Source of the DNA: Aristolochia californica
Lineage: Eukaryota > Streptophyta > Magnoliopsida > Piperales > Aristolochiaceae
DNA length: 64,000 nucleotides
Direction: 5' to 3'
Assembly (NCBI GenBank): GCA_029961685.1
Contig: JARWKL010000010.1
Coordinates: 4,885,769-4,949,768 of the forward strand
The notes under the pieces are model-generated. The model was not told where the DNA came from, did not search any database, and was given only the letters and a program-made list of their open reading frames with translations. Both the position numbers and the translations under genes were made by a program. Positions 22,799 to 36,453 of the stretch are shown in pieces (position 1 is the first letter of the stretch; every line of letters starts with the position of its first letter).

Positions 22799-25700
22799 CA
22801 AATTAGATCGTTTTTTGGCAAATAATGACTAGCTGCATCTCTTCCCCAACACCTCCGGCCAAGTCCTTAATAAAATTGGCTCTGACAACTGGCCAATCCA
22901 AATAAATACTCACCCCCCAGCTTGGGGACACCCTCCATTCCATTTCGAAAACTCCTGGCTTCTCAATGATTCTTTTGTTCCCTAACTGAAAGAATGGTGG
23001 GAAGAGTTCAGTCACCACCCAAACCTTGGATGGTCTTTTCCCCTGAAGCTCTAAAGTTAAAGATCTTGCACTGGGCTCGATGCCTCTATGTTGCTGCTCC
23101 ATCTAGGAAAGATTCTATCCGGCGCTCTCTCTGAGCTTGATCTCCTCGAAGAGCAAAGGTAACTCTCTTCCTTTGAACTCATTCTTTGAACCCATTTAAA
23201 TTTCGATCTTTCAAATCTTCTTAAGAATGAAACCACTCACTAGAAGCAACAGGCCAAATTCCGCTAGCTGACTGACGGGAATAGAAATACAAAGTTCTTC
23301 CATGTCGTTGCCTCAACTCGTCGGAGAGCTAACCGTATATCCTCTATTCATCATGAAGACGAGGACATTACGGATAGCTTCTCCATTGCTAATGTCCTTG
23401 TAAAGTTTTTTCAAATCTCTATACAGAGGAGTGTTTCAATCGTCCTACTCTTTATCATATCGAGTTCAAACGTATCTCTACCTCAGAAGCTGCTCTTCTA
23501 GAGCGCCCCTTCTCTCTAGAGGAAATTGATGTAGCTGCACTTGGTCTGCCGAAGGATCGAGCCTCTGACCCAGACGGGTTCAATGGAAAATTTTACCAAA
23601 AACCTTGGGGAGTAATCAGAAATGATGTCCATGCTTTGTAAACAACTTCCATCAAATAGGCATCACTTCCAAATCCATTGGAGCCTCTTTCCTTGCCCTA
23701 ATCCCAAAAAAGCCAACTCAACCCTCCCTCAAGACTTCAGAACTATCAGCCTAACCTCCAACTCATACAAAATTTTAGGCCAAATTCTTTCCAACCGTCT
23801 AAGGGCCATCCTCCCCCGTGTTATTAGCCCATATCAAAGTGCCTTTATCCGAGGCCGCAATATCCTCGAATCAACAATGGCAACTCATGAACTACTTCAC
23901 TCTTTCAAAAAATCCAATCAACCAAGAGTTGTCATCAAATTAGACTTTGAGAAAGCCTTTGACCGCGTTAACTGAAAGCTGATTGACCACTTCTTCGGTG
24001 AAATGGGCTTCACCATCTGCTAAAGATTCTAGATGAGAAGCTGCATTTCTAATGCTTCATATTCTGTTCTTGTCAACGTTAAGTCAAGTGGGTACTTCAA
24101 AGGTACAAGGGGTATCAGGCATGGAGACCCGCTCTCTCCTTTCCTCATCACCCTTATTGGGGAGCACTTGTCTGCTATGGTTCAATTGGCTAAAAGGTAA
24201 GGATGGCTCAGCCCCATCTCCCCTGATCCTGCACAAGACATTGCCCTCCTTCAATATGTGGACGACACCATCTTCTTTTGTAAAGGCTTTTTAAATCAAA
24301 TTCACAACATTAAAGCCATGCTTAACCTGTTTGAAATCTCATCCAACCAGAAAGAAGTTGGCCAAAATCATCTATTACTGGATTTAACATTGAACCAATT
24401 CGGTTAAGCTCCATGGCAAGCTATCTTGGATGCAAAATTGAGATGTCTGCATGCACCTATCTGGGGCTCCCCCTGACCCCTGGATTACCATTCAAATCTT
24501 TTTGGCACCCGGTCATTGAGAGATTGGAAGGGCGCTTGGCTTCCTGGAGAGGGAAATTCCTTTCTAAAGCTGAAAAACCGGTTCTAATTAAATCCTACCT
24601 CCATGGAATACCCAACTACTATTTGTCCATGTTCCGATGTCTTGCTTCTATCAGGGACAGAATCGAGCTACTTAAAAGAAGATTTCTGTGGGGAAGGCCA
24701 AATGGTGAAAAAAATATCACTTAGTAAAATGGGAAGAGGTTTGCAAACCAAAATTCTTTGGAGAACTGGGTATTCGTGATACTGCCACTACTAATTCTGC
24801 TCTTTTCCTTAAATGGATCTAGAAATTCAACCTCTACCCTGACCTAATCTGGAGAGCTTTAGTAGCTGCAAAAGCTAACAAGCAATTGGGTTGGTGGACG
24901 GAAGGGAGAAGGTACTCTTATCTCTCCCCTGCTTGGAAAAAAAACGTCCTACTTCTCCCTGATTTCAAAAAAGCATTCAAATGCTATGTCGGCAATGGAA
25001 CCTAAACAAGATTTTGGTCCGATTGGTGGACTGGCCATTCCAGCCTCAAAATCAGCCATGAATCTATCTCTATCCTTGCCAGAAATATTGATGCCTCTAT
25101 CTCGAAGATGTGGTCTGAAATTGGGGGATGAAATTTAAACCTCAAAAGACGTCTTTCGGATTCTAAAGTCATTGTGGCTTCCAATTACCTATCAAGCCTA
25201 CCCTTAGTCAAACCCAGTAACAAACAAGATACATTGATTTGGACACCTTGTACAAAAGGGTCATTCTCCACTACTTCAGCATACAACTTCCTTTGTAACA
25301 CATGCTCAACCCAATCAAATCACCCTGCGGCCACTGCTTGGAATCTCTTTGCCCTGCCATGTACAAAAATTTTCTTCTAGATCGCCTGCGGGAATAAAAT
25401 CCTCACCTCTGACTCTTTAATCCAATGGGGTACCCCAATCCCAGACCCCCTATGCGCTTTCTGTAAAAATGCTCTAGAAACAACCAATCACATTCTCCTA
25501 TCTTGCCATAATACCCACTCTATCTGAACCTCTCTTTTAAACAAAATCGGGCTCCAGTACTGCGCTGCATCAAATTTGTCATCCACTATCCTCTCATTCA
25601 TTGACACTAGACTCCCAAAGCTAGGAAAGATGATTCTCTCGTGTTGCATTGGGCATATCCTATGGGGACTATGGAAAGAAAGAAATAGGAGGAAATTCAA

Positions 25701-25859
25701 ATTCAATTCTTCCCCCACTGAAATTCTGACTGATTACATTATGGGCCAAGTATCTATCTGACTTCTAAACCGAAAAGAATTCAAAAAATTTAGAGTAAAT
25801 TGGTAGCTAGTTGCTGGGTTGTCTCAGCCCTCTTGCCCCCCGATCATGGCTCTCTGCGC

Positions 25860-25895
<36 letters not shown>

Positions 25896-26388
25896 TATGC
25901 CACTTCAAGCTTAACTTCGATGGGAGCGCTCTTGGTTGCCCTAGCCCTGTGGGATATGGAGGAGTTATCCATGATGCTAACGGAGATCTCCTCTTTTCTT
26001 TCACGGGTCCTCTTACTATCTCTGACTCCACAACAACAAAACTTTCAGGATTGCTGAACGGAATTCAAATTTTATCTAGCCGGCTCATGGGCCCACTCTG
26101 CATCGAAGGCAATTCAAAGGTTGTCATTAACTGATGTGCAAAATCCATCAGACCTTTGTGGCGTCACTGGTACATGTACTCAGAAATTTGTAATTGAATT
26201 TCCCTTTTGAATTGTACTTGGAAGCACATTCCTCGTTCTGCCAATCATTTGGTAGACATTTAGGCTAAGGCGGGCATTTCACTCCAACACCTTGTTATGG
26301 AGGAAGGCCCTCTCTCCTAGGTTTGATTTGTAGTTCTCTCTTCCTTTTAATAGTCTATACACACATTTTAGAAAAAGAAAAAAAAAAT
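22799..26388 (+). mobile_element. LINE retrotransposon, 5'-truncated, plus strand
   Basis: Plus-strand ORF2 debris follows the order seen in the minus LINE: end of endonuclease (LDRFLANND, SDNWPI, FHFENSWLL, 22.80-22.97 kb), linker (LKALKLK, 23.05 kb), RT (23622-23975, DFRTISLTS, SPYQSAFIRGRNIL, DFEKAFDRVN then a stop in place of Trp), palm with YVDDTIFF near 24.26 kb, thumb (24413-24724, SYLGCKI, VIERLEGRLASWRGKFLS), zf-RVT (25.4-25.76 kb, WGLWKERNRRKF), RNase H (25.9-26.3 kb, LNFDGSALG, GGVIHDANGDLL) and a poly(A) tail at 26.37-26.388 kb. Many frameshifts and stops. It differs clearly from the minus LINE, so they are separate family members and not a recent palindrome. Confidence 0.88.
25861..25892. 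repeat. Run of 32 C in the Pro-rich linker before RNase H
   Basis: Pure C run where the related insert at 45.9 kb reads PPPGHFKLNFDG from cctcctcctgg. This suggests expansion of a C-rich proline linker. It encodes polyproline directly ahead of CHFKLNFDGSA. Confidence 0.85.
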
Positions 26389-27378
26389 TGAAAACCTCAC
26401 AACCTGCTAGGAACAAACAGTTGTGTTACCAACATAAAATCTTAATGTTCCTCTCTACTAAAAGAAACTGATGAGACAAACCAGCACAGCATGCCTTTTG
26501 GCAAATAAAAGAAATGCAGATACTATGACAAATTAGAAAATAAGAAATCGAGATAAAATCCACCTGATGCCATACATAGGAAAAAAGTTTGCTTTGTTCT
26601 TGATAATGGCAGCCTACTCAAACCATGCATCATGCTAGATTTTAAATGCTAATATTTTACAGCCTACTCTATCATCGTCACCAATTAAGTTATGTCCCAA
26701 GAACACTTCATTATTTTCATCAGCAATATGACATTTTTCCTTGGTTTGGATTTAGTTATTAAGCATAAGACAATATTTTCTAAATAACATTTTATAATCA
26801 TTCATTATGGAATCATCTGGTTCCCCAAAATCCTACTAACCATTAGATATTGAACTGAAATATTCAAACATGCCCATGATAAATACAATTTCAATCACAG
26901 TATGTAACTCCATGATATTTTCCTGACATAATATATTTTACTTCAATCATAGTAAGTACCTATCCCAGAGCTTTCAAGCTTGCGCAATGCAACAATGTGT
27001 CCATCAGACAAGTCAACGACATGGATATAATCTCGCACATGAGGATAAAACCATAAGCATACATTATATGGAACTTGTCAACAAGTAAAAACTTCTCAAT
27101 AATACTGTGATATGGCCATGGTATTCAGTTACTTTTATAGCATCAATCAAGTTACTAAAAAGTAAGAAGAAATGTCAATTTGTAATTTTGGTATAAAGTA
27201 TGAAGCATGGAATTTGGATATTTTTCTTCCTCAGCTGCTTATCGAAGTGATTCTTTACTTAGGGTACAGTTCTGTGGAGAAACTCCACAGCAGAGGCTTT
27301 ATCTCCTGCAGTTGCTACACCAAAATGCTTCATCTCTGATGGCTGTTGCCTTCTTCCAGAAAATGTTATTGGCTATCA

Positions 27379-27570
<192 letters not shown>

Positions 27571-29140
27571 TTATCCCAGCAATATTATCTTCCATCCAGA
27601 ATCTAACCTGTAGATATCCCTGCAGATCTCTTCAATAAAAACCTGCAACAATTGACATTAAAATTTGATAGAAACAGTGGGCAGGCTGGTTTGTCATGTT
27701 TAAAAAAGATCAAGGAGCAAACCTTGGTACGCCCATATGGATTTATTGCGCACAAAGGGAACTCTTCCTACAGGGAACCTCTTTTGGCCAACCATAGACA
27801 GTAGCCGATGACAAAAACACAAGCTGAAATGTTTTCCTTGTGTGAGTAAACAAACATGGTCACAAGATGAACACGACAAAATGAGTGACACAATGGAATC
27901 TACATGTGAAATTTTGGCCAAGAAGACAATCTAATATGGGTGCATGTATTCTGCCATCCAGTTTAGTCTGGGTAAAGCCATCTCAGAATTTAGTGACTGC
28001 CAAAAAAGTGGATTCAGAAAGATAAAGACATCATAGAATTTCCAGAATAACAATTATTTTATTCAGACAGACTACACATTGATGATTCATGTGGCAAAGT
28101 CACGACTGCACGAGTAGGGTTTACAACACTGAGGCTAACCATTATTCATCATGATACTCCTAATTTACTTCCAACTGAATAATGCTCCTAACACCTCCAA
28201 TCTGTCGTGTCAATATGACCCTTATAATGATTTTCATTACCTTGAATTCCAAAACTGTCCCAGAGAATTTTTTCCTCCCTTGATTTTAAAATAAATGATG
28301 AATTAAAAAAAAATTCACCTCTAAAATAATAATTTCATTAACCTCTACAACCTGCAATTTTATTGACAGAAATGATTCAACACATGCAGTACAATTTTCA
28401 TCCACACTAGCATCCATTAACTAAGATTTTTTCTCAGATATAATTAACACATATATAAGGAATTAAAAAGAAATTATTGAATAAAGTAAAATAGCAATGA
28501 ACCTTTTTGCACCCGTTGGCACCATGACTTCTAACAAGTTTATTGTTCCAATGATATTATTTGTTATATGCACACTTTCACCAACAGCCTTCAATCCATC
28601 AAAACGAATAACCGCATAAAAGCTGCAATAAGAATGTTAGGGATGGAAGAGAATAAAGGTCAATGGTAAGTCGCAACAGAGTAAGAAATTATGTGCATTT
28701 CCATCAACAAAAATCCTGAAATTTTCTTATTTAATGTAGATGAAGGTAAAGCACGACTCATAAAACATCTGTGTTCAAGGTCCCTATATCAAAACTTAAA
28801 GTCAACATAATTAATCCCTCCACAAAAAATTCAAAGGAAAGACATTACTCCTGTTTTAGCTTCTTAGTTTCACTTATTTTCAATAGGACACTACTTCCTC
28901 TAGTTTGAAAAGCAGGCTCACAAAAAGGATCTGACATGTAATTTCACAACTGGTGCAAACATCATTATGCAGGTGAGTCCAAGAAAGACAGGATAAATTT
29001 TCTAAGAAAAAACCTACAATTAAACTCCACAGGAAAATGAAATGTGTAGCATTCTCCAAGACACATCCATAGGAAGTAAAAAGGATAACAAACAAAAAGT
29101 TCGGGCCTGTGTTAGTAAGACATACTCTACAATTATGCAG

Positions 29141-29646
29141 TTTTGTAGGGGTGGCATCTAGTTGAGCCGAGCTCGAACCTGCCTATGTTTGAGTTGGGCT
29201 TAATTTAAATATTTCGAACTTGAGCTCAAGCCCAGCCTAGCCTCGAGTCTAAAATTGTAATCGAGCTTGAGCCCAATAATTTTAACCGAGTTCGAGCTCG
29301 AGCTTGAGCCGAGTTCGATCTCCAACCTACATTTAAAACATTGCATAAAATACATATCAAATAAATTGTACAAAAATTTTACTTAAAATTGGGCATAAAT
29401 TTTACTTAAAATTGGGCATGACCTTTGTACATAAATGCAAATACATAACCTATTCACCTGAGATGTAACAAAAACAATTCAACTTTCATAAACTTTTGCT
29501 CACGCAAATGATCAATTCCTTTACAAATTTTATAGAACTCTGCATGTGGAAAGAGAAATGTTATAGGTTCTACAGGATGCAAATAATGTAGAAACCAAAA
29601 CAAAAAAAAAGAAACAAACAAAAATAAAATCAGAGAATATCCAGAA
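29141..29646. mobile_element. Replacement segment in UGE copy B, possible hAT-like remnant
   Basis: Compared with copies C and D, copy B departs at about 29141 and rejoins at about 29647, having lost the exon 2 region (C 40037-40407). The segment opens with taggggtggc, a typical hAT terminus, followed by repeated gagctcgagcttgagccgag text common in plant hAT-type non-autonomous elements. A matching right terminus was not found, so the class is tentative. Confidence 0.45.
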
Positions 29647-31339
29647 CAAGTGGACAAGGCCAAGTAACGGAGTTGAAAAAAATGGTATAAAATATTGACA
29701 CTTGACAACCTCAAAGTTTTTAAAATACAGCTAAAACCTGATATTGCTAAATTAAAATCTCCTAACTTTATTCCCAGAGTGGTCAATGCATTAGTATCAG
29801 CTCTGGTAATTGTTCATTATCTTTACACTGAAGTTAGGCCATGTTAAATCCTTCATTACAAGGAAATGGAGTTCAAATTTTTTCCATATGACCAATATCT
29901 ATACCGCGTTTTACATCATGCAAATCATTAACCCCTTCATTACGGTGTTGCCATTCTCTTCTTTTTACAAAGACCATCAGGATTTCCTGTTTAATATATA
30001 CTACCTGTGTAAATTTTATAACTTAGTATATTTCCTCAAGGTTTCTACACTCGTCAGTCAGTAACATAGCACTGTATGAAACATCAGAGAGAACTCAAAA
30101 GATCTGAAAGGTAAAAAAGTCGACCTTAAAAGCAAATTCAAGAAACATGAAACTCGAAAGAAATATAAAGATGTAAACCACGTCTGGAAGTTTGAGTGGT
30201 AAAATCTACCTCGAGCAAACAGTGATCTTAAAATACGAAGTAATCAGCAGATCACACATTAAGAAGAACAGAATAAAAGGCATAATAGCAACAGTTATGA
30301 ACGACTCAGAGCAATCTTTCTTGTCGATGCAATCTTATCTGCTAACCGGTTAATTTGTTTTAAATATTTGAATTTGTTTTACCATTAAAATTGCTCCATG
30401 ATTCAATTAAGAAGATGCACAAAAACAATAAAAGGCATTCAATACTTCTCAGGATCAACACAAATAAGGACAGACAGAAGTTGCAGATATTCTGTGCAGC
30501 TTTATCACGACCTGACCAGATTAAAAAACACTTACACTCAATACTAATAATAAACAAGAAAGCGAAAAAGGAAAAAGAAATGAGAAATCAAGAATGATAA
30601 AAAAAAGGAGAAAGATTTCCTTTACCTTATGAAACTCGAGGTTTTTGCCGAACTCTCTGGCAAGCTCCTTCACTATCTTGATAGCGATTTCAGAAGAATC
30701 ATCAAGGTAATGACGATCGTCTTGTATCCGCCTAAGAGAAGTTGCAGCACAGTGTGGCTGCTGATGTATCCAGTTCCGCCCATGACCAAAATATTCTTAG
30801 CCATGTCCGATGAGGAATAAGCACCAAACGACCAGGAACAGCCACATACGCACCAAACTAGAGGAGGTTCTAAACCGGCTCTAGCTGAAAAAGTAAATTT
30901 TTTTCATATTTTTCTATTGGATCCAGCACTTTCGCTCCAATGGACCAAATTACCTTTTATAAATTGAAAAAAGGAAGAATACAATTTTATAAAAGGATAA
31001 GGCTGTAATTTTCCTACCTATTTACGACACCCCATTAAGAAGGATTAATTCTTAACATGTACTTAAGATACAAGCTGGAATTTTAAAAATTAACACTTTT
31101 CATCCAGGATGAAGAAGAGGCAAATAGCATACGCAGTGGTAGCAACAGCAGTTGAGGAACTTGGAGCAGAACCCATCAATATTTTCATTTTTCGGAATAA
31201 ATCATGCTCATCATCAGTAAGGGTTTTCTTTTATGTTCATGTATTAGCCTGGTCCTCCTTTGTATCACTTACTAAGGCTTAATTAGCCTTCGTCCAGTCC
31301 GGTTTGCCATGGACTTTATAACATGTCTCTATAGTGTGG

Positions 31340-32172
31340 CAATATCTTCCACAATAGGTGCATTCCTTTTAATATCACGTATGTATAGTGTGGCCATATC
31401 TCCCACACTTAGTGCATTCCTTGCCATCTGTTCTAACAGAACCATTCCTTCCACCTCTTCCTCGTCCTCTATAATTTCTACCCCAGCCTCGGCCTCGGCC
31501 ACGGTCGTATGATGTTCCCCTATTCTCGGAGTACATAGAGGATGATACTTTAGTAGTAGAAGAAGAAGCATCAGGAATACAAAGTAATGTGGCACATACA
31601 TCATCAAAAGTGGGAATAGCAAGAGCGCTAAGAAGTTGACTTTTAGCAACTTTGAGATACGGTTTAATGTTTGCAAGGCATATGGCAGTGACTAAGACTT
31701 GTTTCTGTTTGTTTTGGACAGAGACTAAGACTTGTTTCTATTTTCCATTCTTGAAGATGACCTCTAAAGCGAGCCAAATATTCATGGATATTTTCTCTTT
31801 ATTTTGTATTTAGCATTCTTTGGAGAATATCATATGGCCTGTGTAAGTTGTTAAAGATAGAAAACCGCTTCACACATGTCTCCCAAATTTGTCTAGCAAT
31901 CTCAACATGAATAACATTGTTGGAGACAGGCTCTTCCATGCTGTTGATAAGCCAACTAATAACCAAAGTATCATTTTTTAATCACTTGTTATAAAAAATA
32001 CCCTCTTCATCAATAGGTGGTCCACGGTTGGTGAGGTGACCAAAAAGGTCTTTTGTTATAAGAAACATGTTAACCGATGTGGACCATCTCATGAAATTTG
32101 ATACCCCTCGCAAGGGTATAGTAGTAATTCTGAGTATATCACTCTTGTGACTCATGTTTCCTTCTGTCATAA
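31340..32172 (-). pseudogene. Copia gag pseudogene, unit 1
   Basis: Reads MTEGNMSHKSDILRI at its start, then LRGVSNFMRWSTSVNMFLIT and DEEGIFYNK followed by a stop. Further pieces of the capsid-like domain (ANIKPYLKVAKSQLLSALA in the third frame) continue downstream to the CCHC knuckle. It is inactive. The same protein is preserved better at 42155-42970. Confidence 0.8.
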
Positions 32173-32677
32173 TAGGCCATTCAATTTAAAAAAAATCTCC
32201 AATCAAATACTAATAAAAAAAAAAGTAGAATTCTTCAACCAACTTGGTTGATGGAGAGGCTTAGCATAGAAGCTAAGTAATCATATTTCTGAAATTCAAT
32301 GAATAACCACTCATAATAGGCTCAATACCTATCTTCTTTATTAGGGAATCTTGTTCCCATAGAATTATAACTTTTTATGCATAAATCTCAACATAAACTG
32401 GTCTCGGTCAAAAAAATTTCCAAACCAATAAAACTGCCTTGGTAACTTTTTCTAATCCGAGATGCATATATTCCATTATCTCATAAGATGAAAATAACCA
32501 TAAAACATCTCTAAACCATCTTCTAATATCCAAAAACCAAGAGCACGAATCAATAATATAAAAAACAAAGAAACTTATCTCATGAGCTTCAATCTTGCTT
32601 CATAAAGAGCCTTCTATGAGCAGCTTTGATCATACCTTCTTAGAGCATTCCTTTGACGTGGGGATCCTAAATTTTAT

Positions 32678-32689
32678 GCTCTGATACCA
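32678..32689 (-). promoter_or_regulatory. Copia primer binding site (initiator Met tRNA)
   Basis: Minus strand reads TGGTATCAGAGC immediately inside the 5' LTR, the classic 12-nt complement of the 3' end of initiator methionine tRNA. The unit 2 counterpart at 43355-43366 is identical. The larger copia at 60.95 kb has TGGTATCAAAGC. Confidence 0.9.
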
Positions 32690-33256
32690 TGTTGAATTTA
32701 GGACCCCTTTACTGATATCTCGAGTAAGGTGAGAGAAGGAAAAAAAAAAGGAATGGGAGAGAGAGCTCTTGGGTAGAGAAGAGAGAAGAAAAAAAAAAAA
32801 AAAGAGTTTAGGTAAGAGAAGAACTCTTCATGAGAAAGAAGTGGGGAACTACTTCACTTTGATGATTTATTTCCGAGTACAAGAACCTCTATTTATAGTA
32901 AAGGAAGGTAGTAGAGTCTAAATACAATTAAAATACCTTTTCCTAATTACATTCAAATTATAACTCTTAAAGATAAGCCCATCATAATAAAATAACTCAA
33001 CATAATTAGAAGACAAACATAAGTCAAACTAAATCACTTCTATGAGGATACGACCATAGGATAAAGATACCAGCTTGTGGTCATCTTTGTGGGTCCCACT
33101 TGATCTTCTAGCTCATGTGATAAGGATACCAACTCGTGGTAACTTTGTGGGTCCCACTTGATCTTCAAAATCTTCCAACTCATTCTAGCTCATGCCAACT
33201 CGTGTGATGATTCCTCTTGCATCTCACGTCCTCATGGTGGGTCCCACATTGTAACT

Positions 33257-35880
33257 ATTTTCTTGTATTTGTTTTTTATTTCTTAAAACAAAATATAAGT
33301 TCTAACAAATAAATGGATGATTATCATTTATAAAAAAAAAAGCTTTGAGTTATTCCGAAAATAAAACTCATTCATTAAATACAAGACCCCAACTCTGCCT
33401 CAACAATTATACCGTATTATTAGAGCTACAAATGTTATTGTGTAGTGTTATAACTGTTTCTTGAGTTGCATCTTAAAATGAGCAAAAAAACAGACCATTT
33501 ATGAGGGGAGACTATTATTTAAATTAAGGGAGTTATATATCAACAAATTTTTAATAAACAAAATGTAAAAAAAATTATAAAATAAAGTTTAAAAATTTAA
33601 AAATCCCAAGGAAATATTTATTATGAATTCCCTAAACCAAACAATGAAGGGTCAATGGATCTATTATTATTTTTTATGTTCATAGGTATGTGTCCTTAAA
33701 AGTATGGCAGTAAACAAATGGAATAAGTTATTCCATTTAAGTTAAATCGGTGACTTTATCACACTTACCTAGGGTAACAAATGGGTCGGTTGGGTTAGGA
33801 AACTATAGGATCCATTATTGGTCGGTTTTAAAATTTTAACCCACACAATGTTGCAAATTCTATCAGGTTGGATTAATTAACAATTTATATTCACCCATAA
33901 ATCTTATGAATCAGTTCAGATAATTTTGAAGTCTGCATTCAATCACTTTCTATGTGGATTGGAGTGGATTATGTTTTGGATAAGAATAATTTTATAATTT
34001 TGCTGTAATAGACAAATATAATTAAATCTAATATAAAATATTACTTTATAATATGTATTTAAGTAATGAGGGTGACTGAAGAAAAAAATAAATGATATAA
34101 ACATATATAAGAGTTTGATATAGAAGAGCAAATTATTTCATTAGGTTCAATTAAATTTCATTAATTGCAACAAAGTCATCAAATTGACTAATCTAAAATG
34201 TAGTAAAAGATATTTTTTAGTATAAACATCTAGTAAAGAACAACAAGTATATTTAGACAATAGAACAAGAAGAGAGGATGAGTGAAATGATTAGGACATT
34301 GAAGGTGATTAGGTGGGAGAAAGGAAAATCGGGGATGAAGGCAAAAAAATCTTTCAGGTTCCAGTTGATTGCCCAAAAAAAGTGAATCAGGCAGAATTTT
34401 GTATCTTGGACATTGTCGATTAACTTTGGGAAAGTAAATCTTAGTCACCTCGGGGAGGCTCGACTTAGCTGACAGAATCTGTTGAAAATTATAATTAAAT
34501 TCTAATATAAAATATTACTATATAACATGTATTTAAATAATGAGGGTGACTGAAGAAGAACGTAAATGATATAAACATATATAAGAGTTTGATATAGAAG
34601 AGCAAATTATTTCATTAGCTTCAATTAAATTTCATTAATTGCAACATAGTCATCAAATTGACTGTAGTTAAAGATATTAACATCTAGTAAAGAACAACAA
34701 GTATATTTAGACAATAGAACAAGAAGAGAGGATGCGTGAAATGATTAGGACATTGAAGGTGATTAGGTGGGAGAAAGGAAAATCAGGGATAAAGGCGAAA
34801 AAAGATTTGTTGTAAAAAATATCTATAGCGAAAACATTTAATCCTATTTTAGTAAGAGGACTTCGAAGTCTTTTCCTTGGGAAAAAGAGCTTTAGTTGTT
34901 GGAGTATGATTTCAAGATCCCTCAAAGTATTTTAATTTTAATGATAGCATACCCAACAATTTAACCATGACATACTAGTGTACTTATTGCAGCAAAGATA
35001 TACTTTTGTAATCTAGGCAAAAAGAGTCGCTCTAAGCATAGGAGTTGAACACTTTAGTAAGAAAGATGAAATTTTGAAGTATAAATGTTAAAATTAGTTC
35101 AAGGCATGCAAATGGTTCAACCATTATAAGGATTACATCACTAAAATTCATAATAACTATTGAAATTGATACACACACACACATAAGCACATCTCTAAGA
35201 TTAACCTTTTAGGACCTAATATTAATGTCATAAAAACAACTTAAAAAAAGATGAGACAACCAACTCCCACTAAATTAGCTGTTACTTTTTTTCTGTTATG
35301 TATCCCATTAAAAATCATGATGGAATCTCTCTTTAAATATATGACGAGATTTAGATCCCACCAGCCCCAAGATTACATTAAAGTATAATTAGAGAAAATT
35401 CAAGGCAACACTTGATGGATACGTGAAAATATTAAAGGCATGCAATCCACTTCAATTTATTACACAAAATTCTAATAAAATAAATTATTTACAGATCGAT
35501 CGAGTATAAATATATGGGTCGGTTTCAAAATATTTGGATCCAATCCCATTCATTTTAATTTGAGGATCCAATGCGGTTGGGTTGAGTTTTTTTTACCATT
35601 TATCCACATCCTAACCTATGTTAAATGAGGATTAGTATTTTCACCCAAATTATAATTCAATTCATTTATTTGGGAATTAGATCGTGGTTTGTAGATCAAA
35701 GGCAATTTGAAATTCAGATTAGCTCAAACCATTTGTGGCCCTAGACATACTCTAAAAAATAGGGTTGTAAATGAATGGAACAAGTTGTTCCACATATTAT
35801 TTTATTTATATGCTATATTTATCAATATATGATATTCTAGATATATTGAATAAGTTATTGTATATACCATTTATTTAGCT
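33257..35880. other. AT-rich flank with a 474-bp direct duplication
   Basis: No gene. The text gagggtgactgaag occurs at 34068 and 34542, with about 300 bp of matching sequence after each, so a 474-bp tandem duplication is present; unit 2 has the same at 44744 and 45218. A short (AC)n run lies near 35172. The first 400 bp after the LTR (33257-33660) match 61169-61565 next to the larger copia, which shows it is the original target flank. Confidence 0.7.
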
Positions 35881-35881
35881 A

Positions 35882-35968
35882 TTTGGAATAGAAGAAATGT
35901 GCCAGGATCAGTGGAACTGGGCCAGCAAGAACCCGTATGGGTACAAAGGATCCAACTTTGCAAAGTGA
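35882..35968 (+). pseudogene. UGE last exon, inverted relative to UGE copy C
   Basis: Plus strand reads [20 protein letters not shown] followed by KGSNFAK and TGA. This is the UGE C-terminus, in the opposite orientation to exons 1-6 of copy C. Its reading frame is intact from the Gly to the stop, but the start of the exon (AKY) is replaced by AT-rich DNA. It lies 0.5 kb before a PI4K-gamma exon in the same orientation, the same order as on the minus strand at 18.9-18.0 kb. Confidence 0.88.
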
Positions 35969-36453
35969 AGCACTTGTAGATTAACCCATTCCCTTTCACC
36001 TCCTGGTTTTAGCTTTGGTTTTACTTTCCCCAAAGCTGTCATACCTTGCTTGGTTGGTGAAGAGTTGGTTTGGTGTCGATTGAGCGAGTCAGATGTATTT
36101 TGATGAGTTCTATTGATATAGCCGCTCTTATATATGACTTTTTACATTATGGATAAATAAAAATAGCACTTTGTAATCGTGATTGGCAAAGTATAAGCTG
36201 ATGTCTGTTTTTTATTGTACTTGAAGTAACGGTTAAAACATAAGTTGACTTGCATCAATTAAAGGCAGCATTTGAAAATGAACTTCTAGAAACTTGGGGG
36301 CATGAAAGTTGTACAAAGGAGGTAAAAAATCTGTGACTGTTCTCACTTAAACTAGTGCGATATGTATCTCATTTTGCTAACTTTGTACAGGCTGATGTTA
36401 TTTTGTATCAATTGTATTAATTAAATATTCTAGTGGTAAAATTGGGTTTTCAA

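Larger units (their letters stand above)
31104..33256 (-). mobile_element. Copia 5' fragment in unit 1: gag remnant, leader and 5' LTR
   Basis: Minus strand. The LTR (32690-33256, 567 bp) begins TGTTACAATG-like (here with A for T at the first base) and ends TTCAACA. Directly inside it is a primer binding site, then leader, then gag from about 32170 (MSHKSDILRITTIPLRG, LFGHLTNRGPP) to the CCHC knuckle near 31.43 kb, with stops. The fragment ends abruptly at 31104 in the protease region (matching 59.37 kb of the larger copia), at the duplication breakpoint. Confidence 0.88.

Noticed and set aside
29160..29330. The gagctcgagcttgagccgag stretch as a regulatory element
   Set aside because: This wording is common in plant hAT-like repeats and it lies in a segment that replaced UGE exon 2; a repeat origin is simpler.
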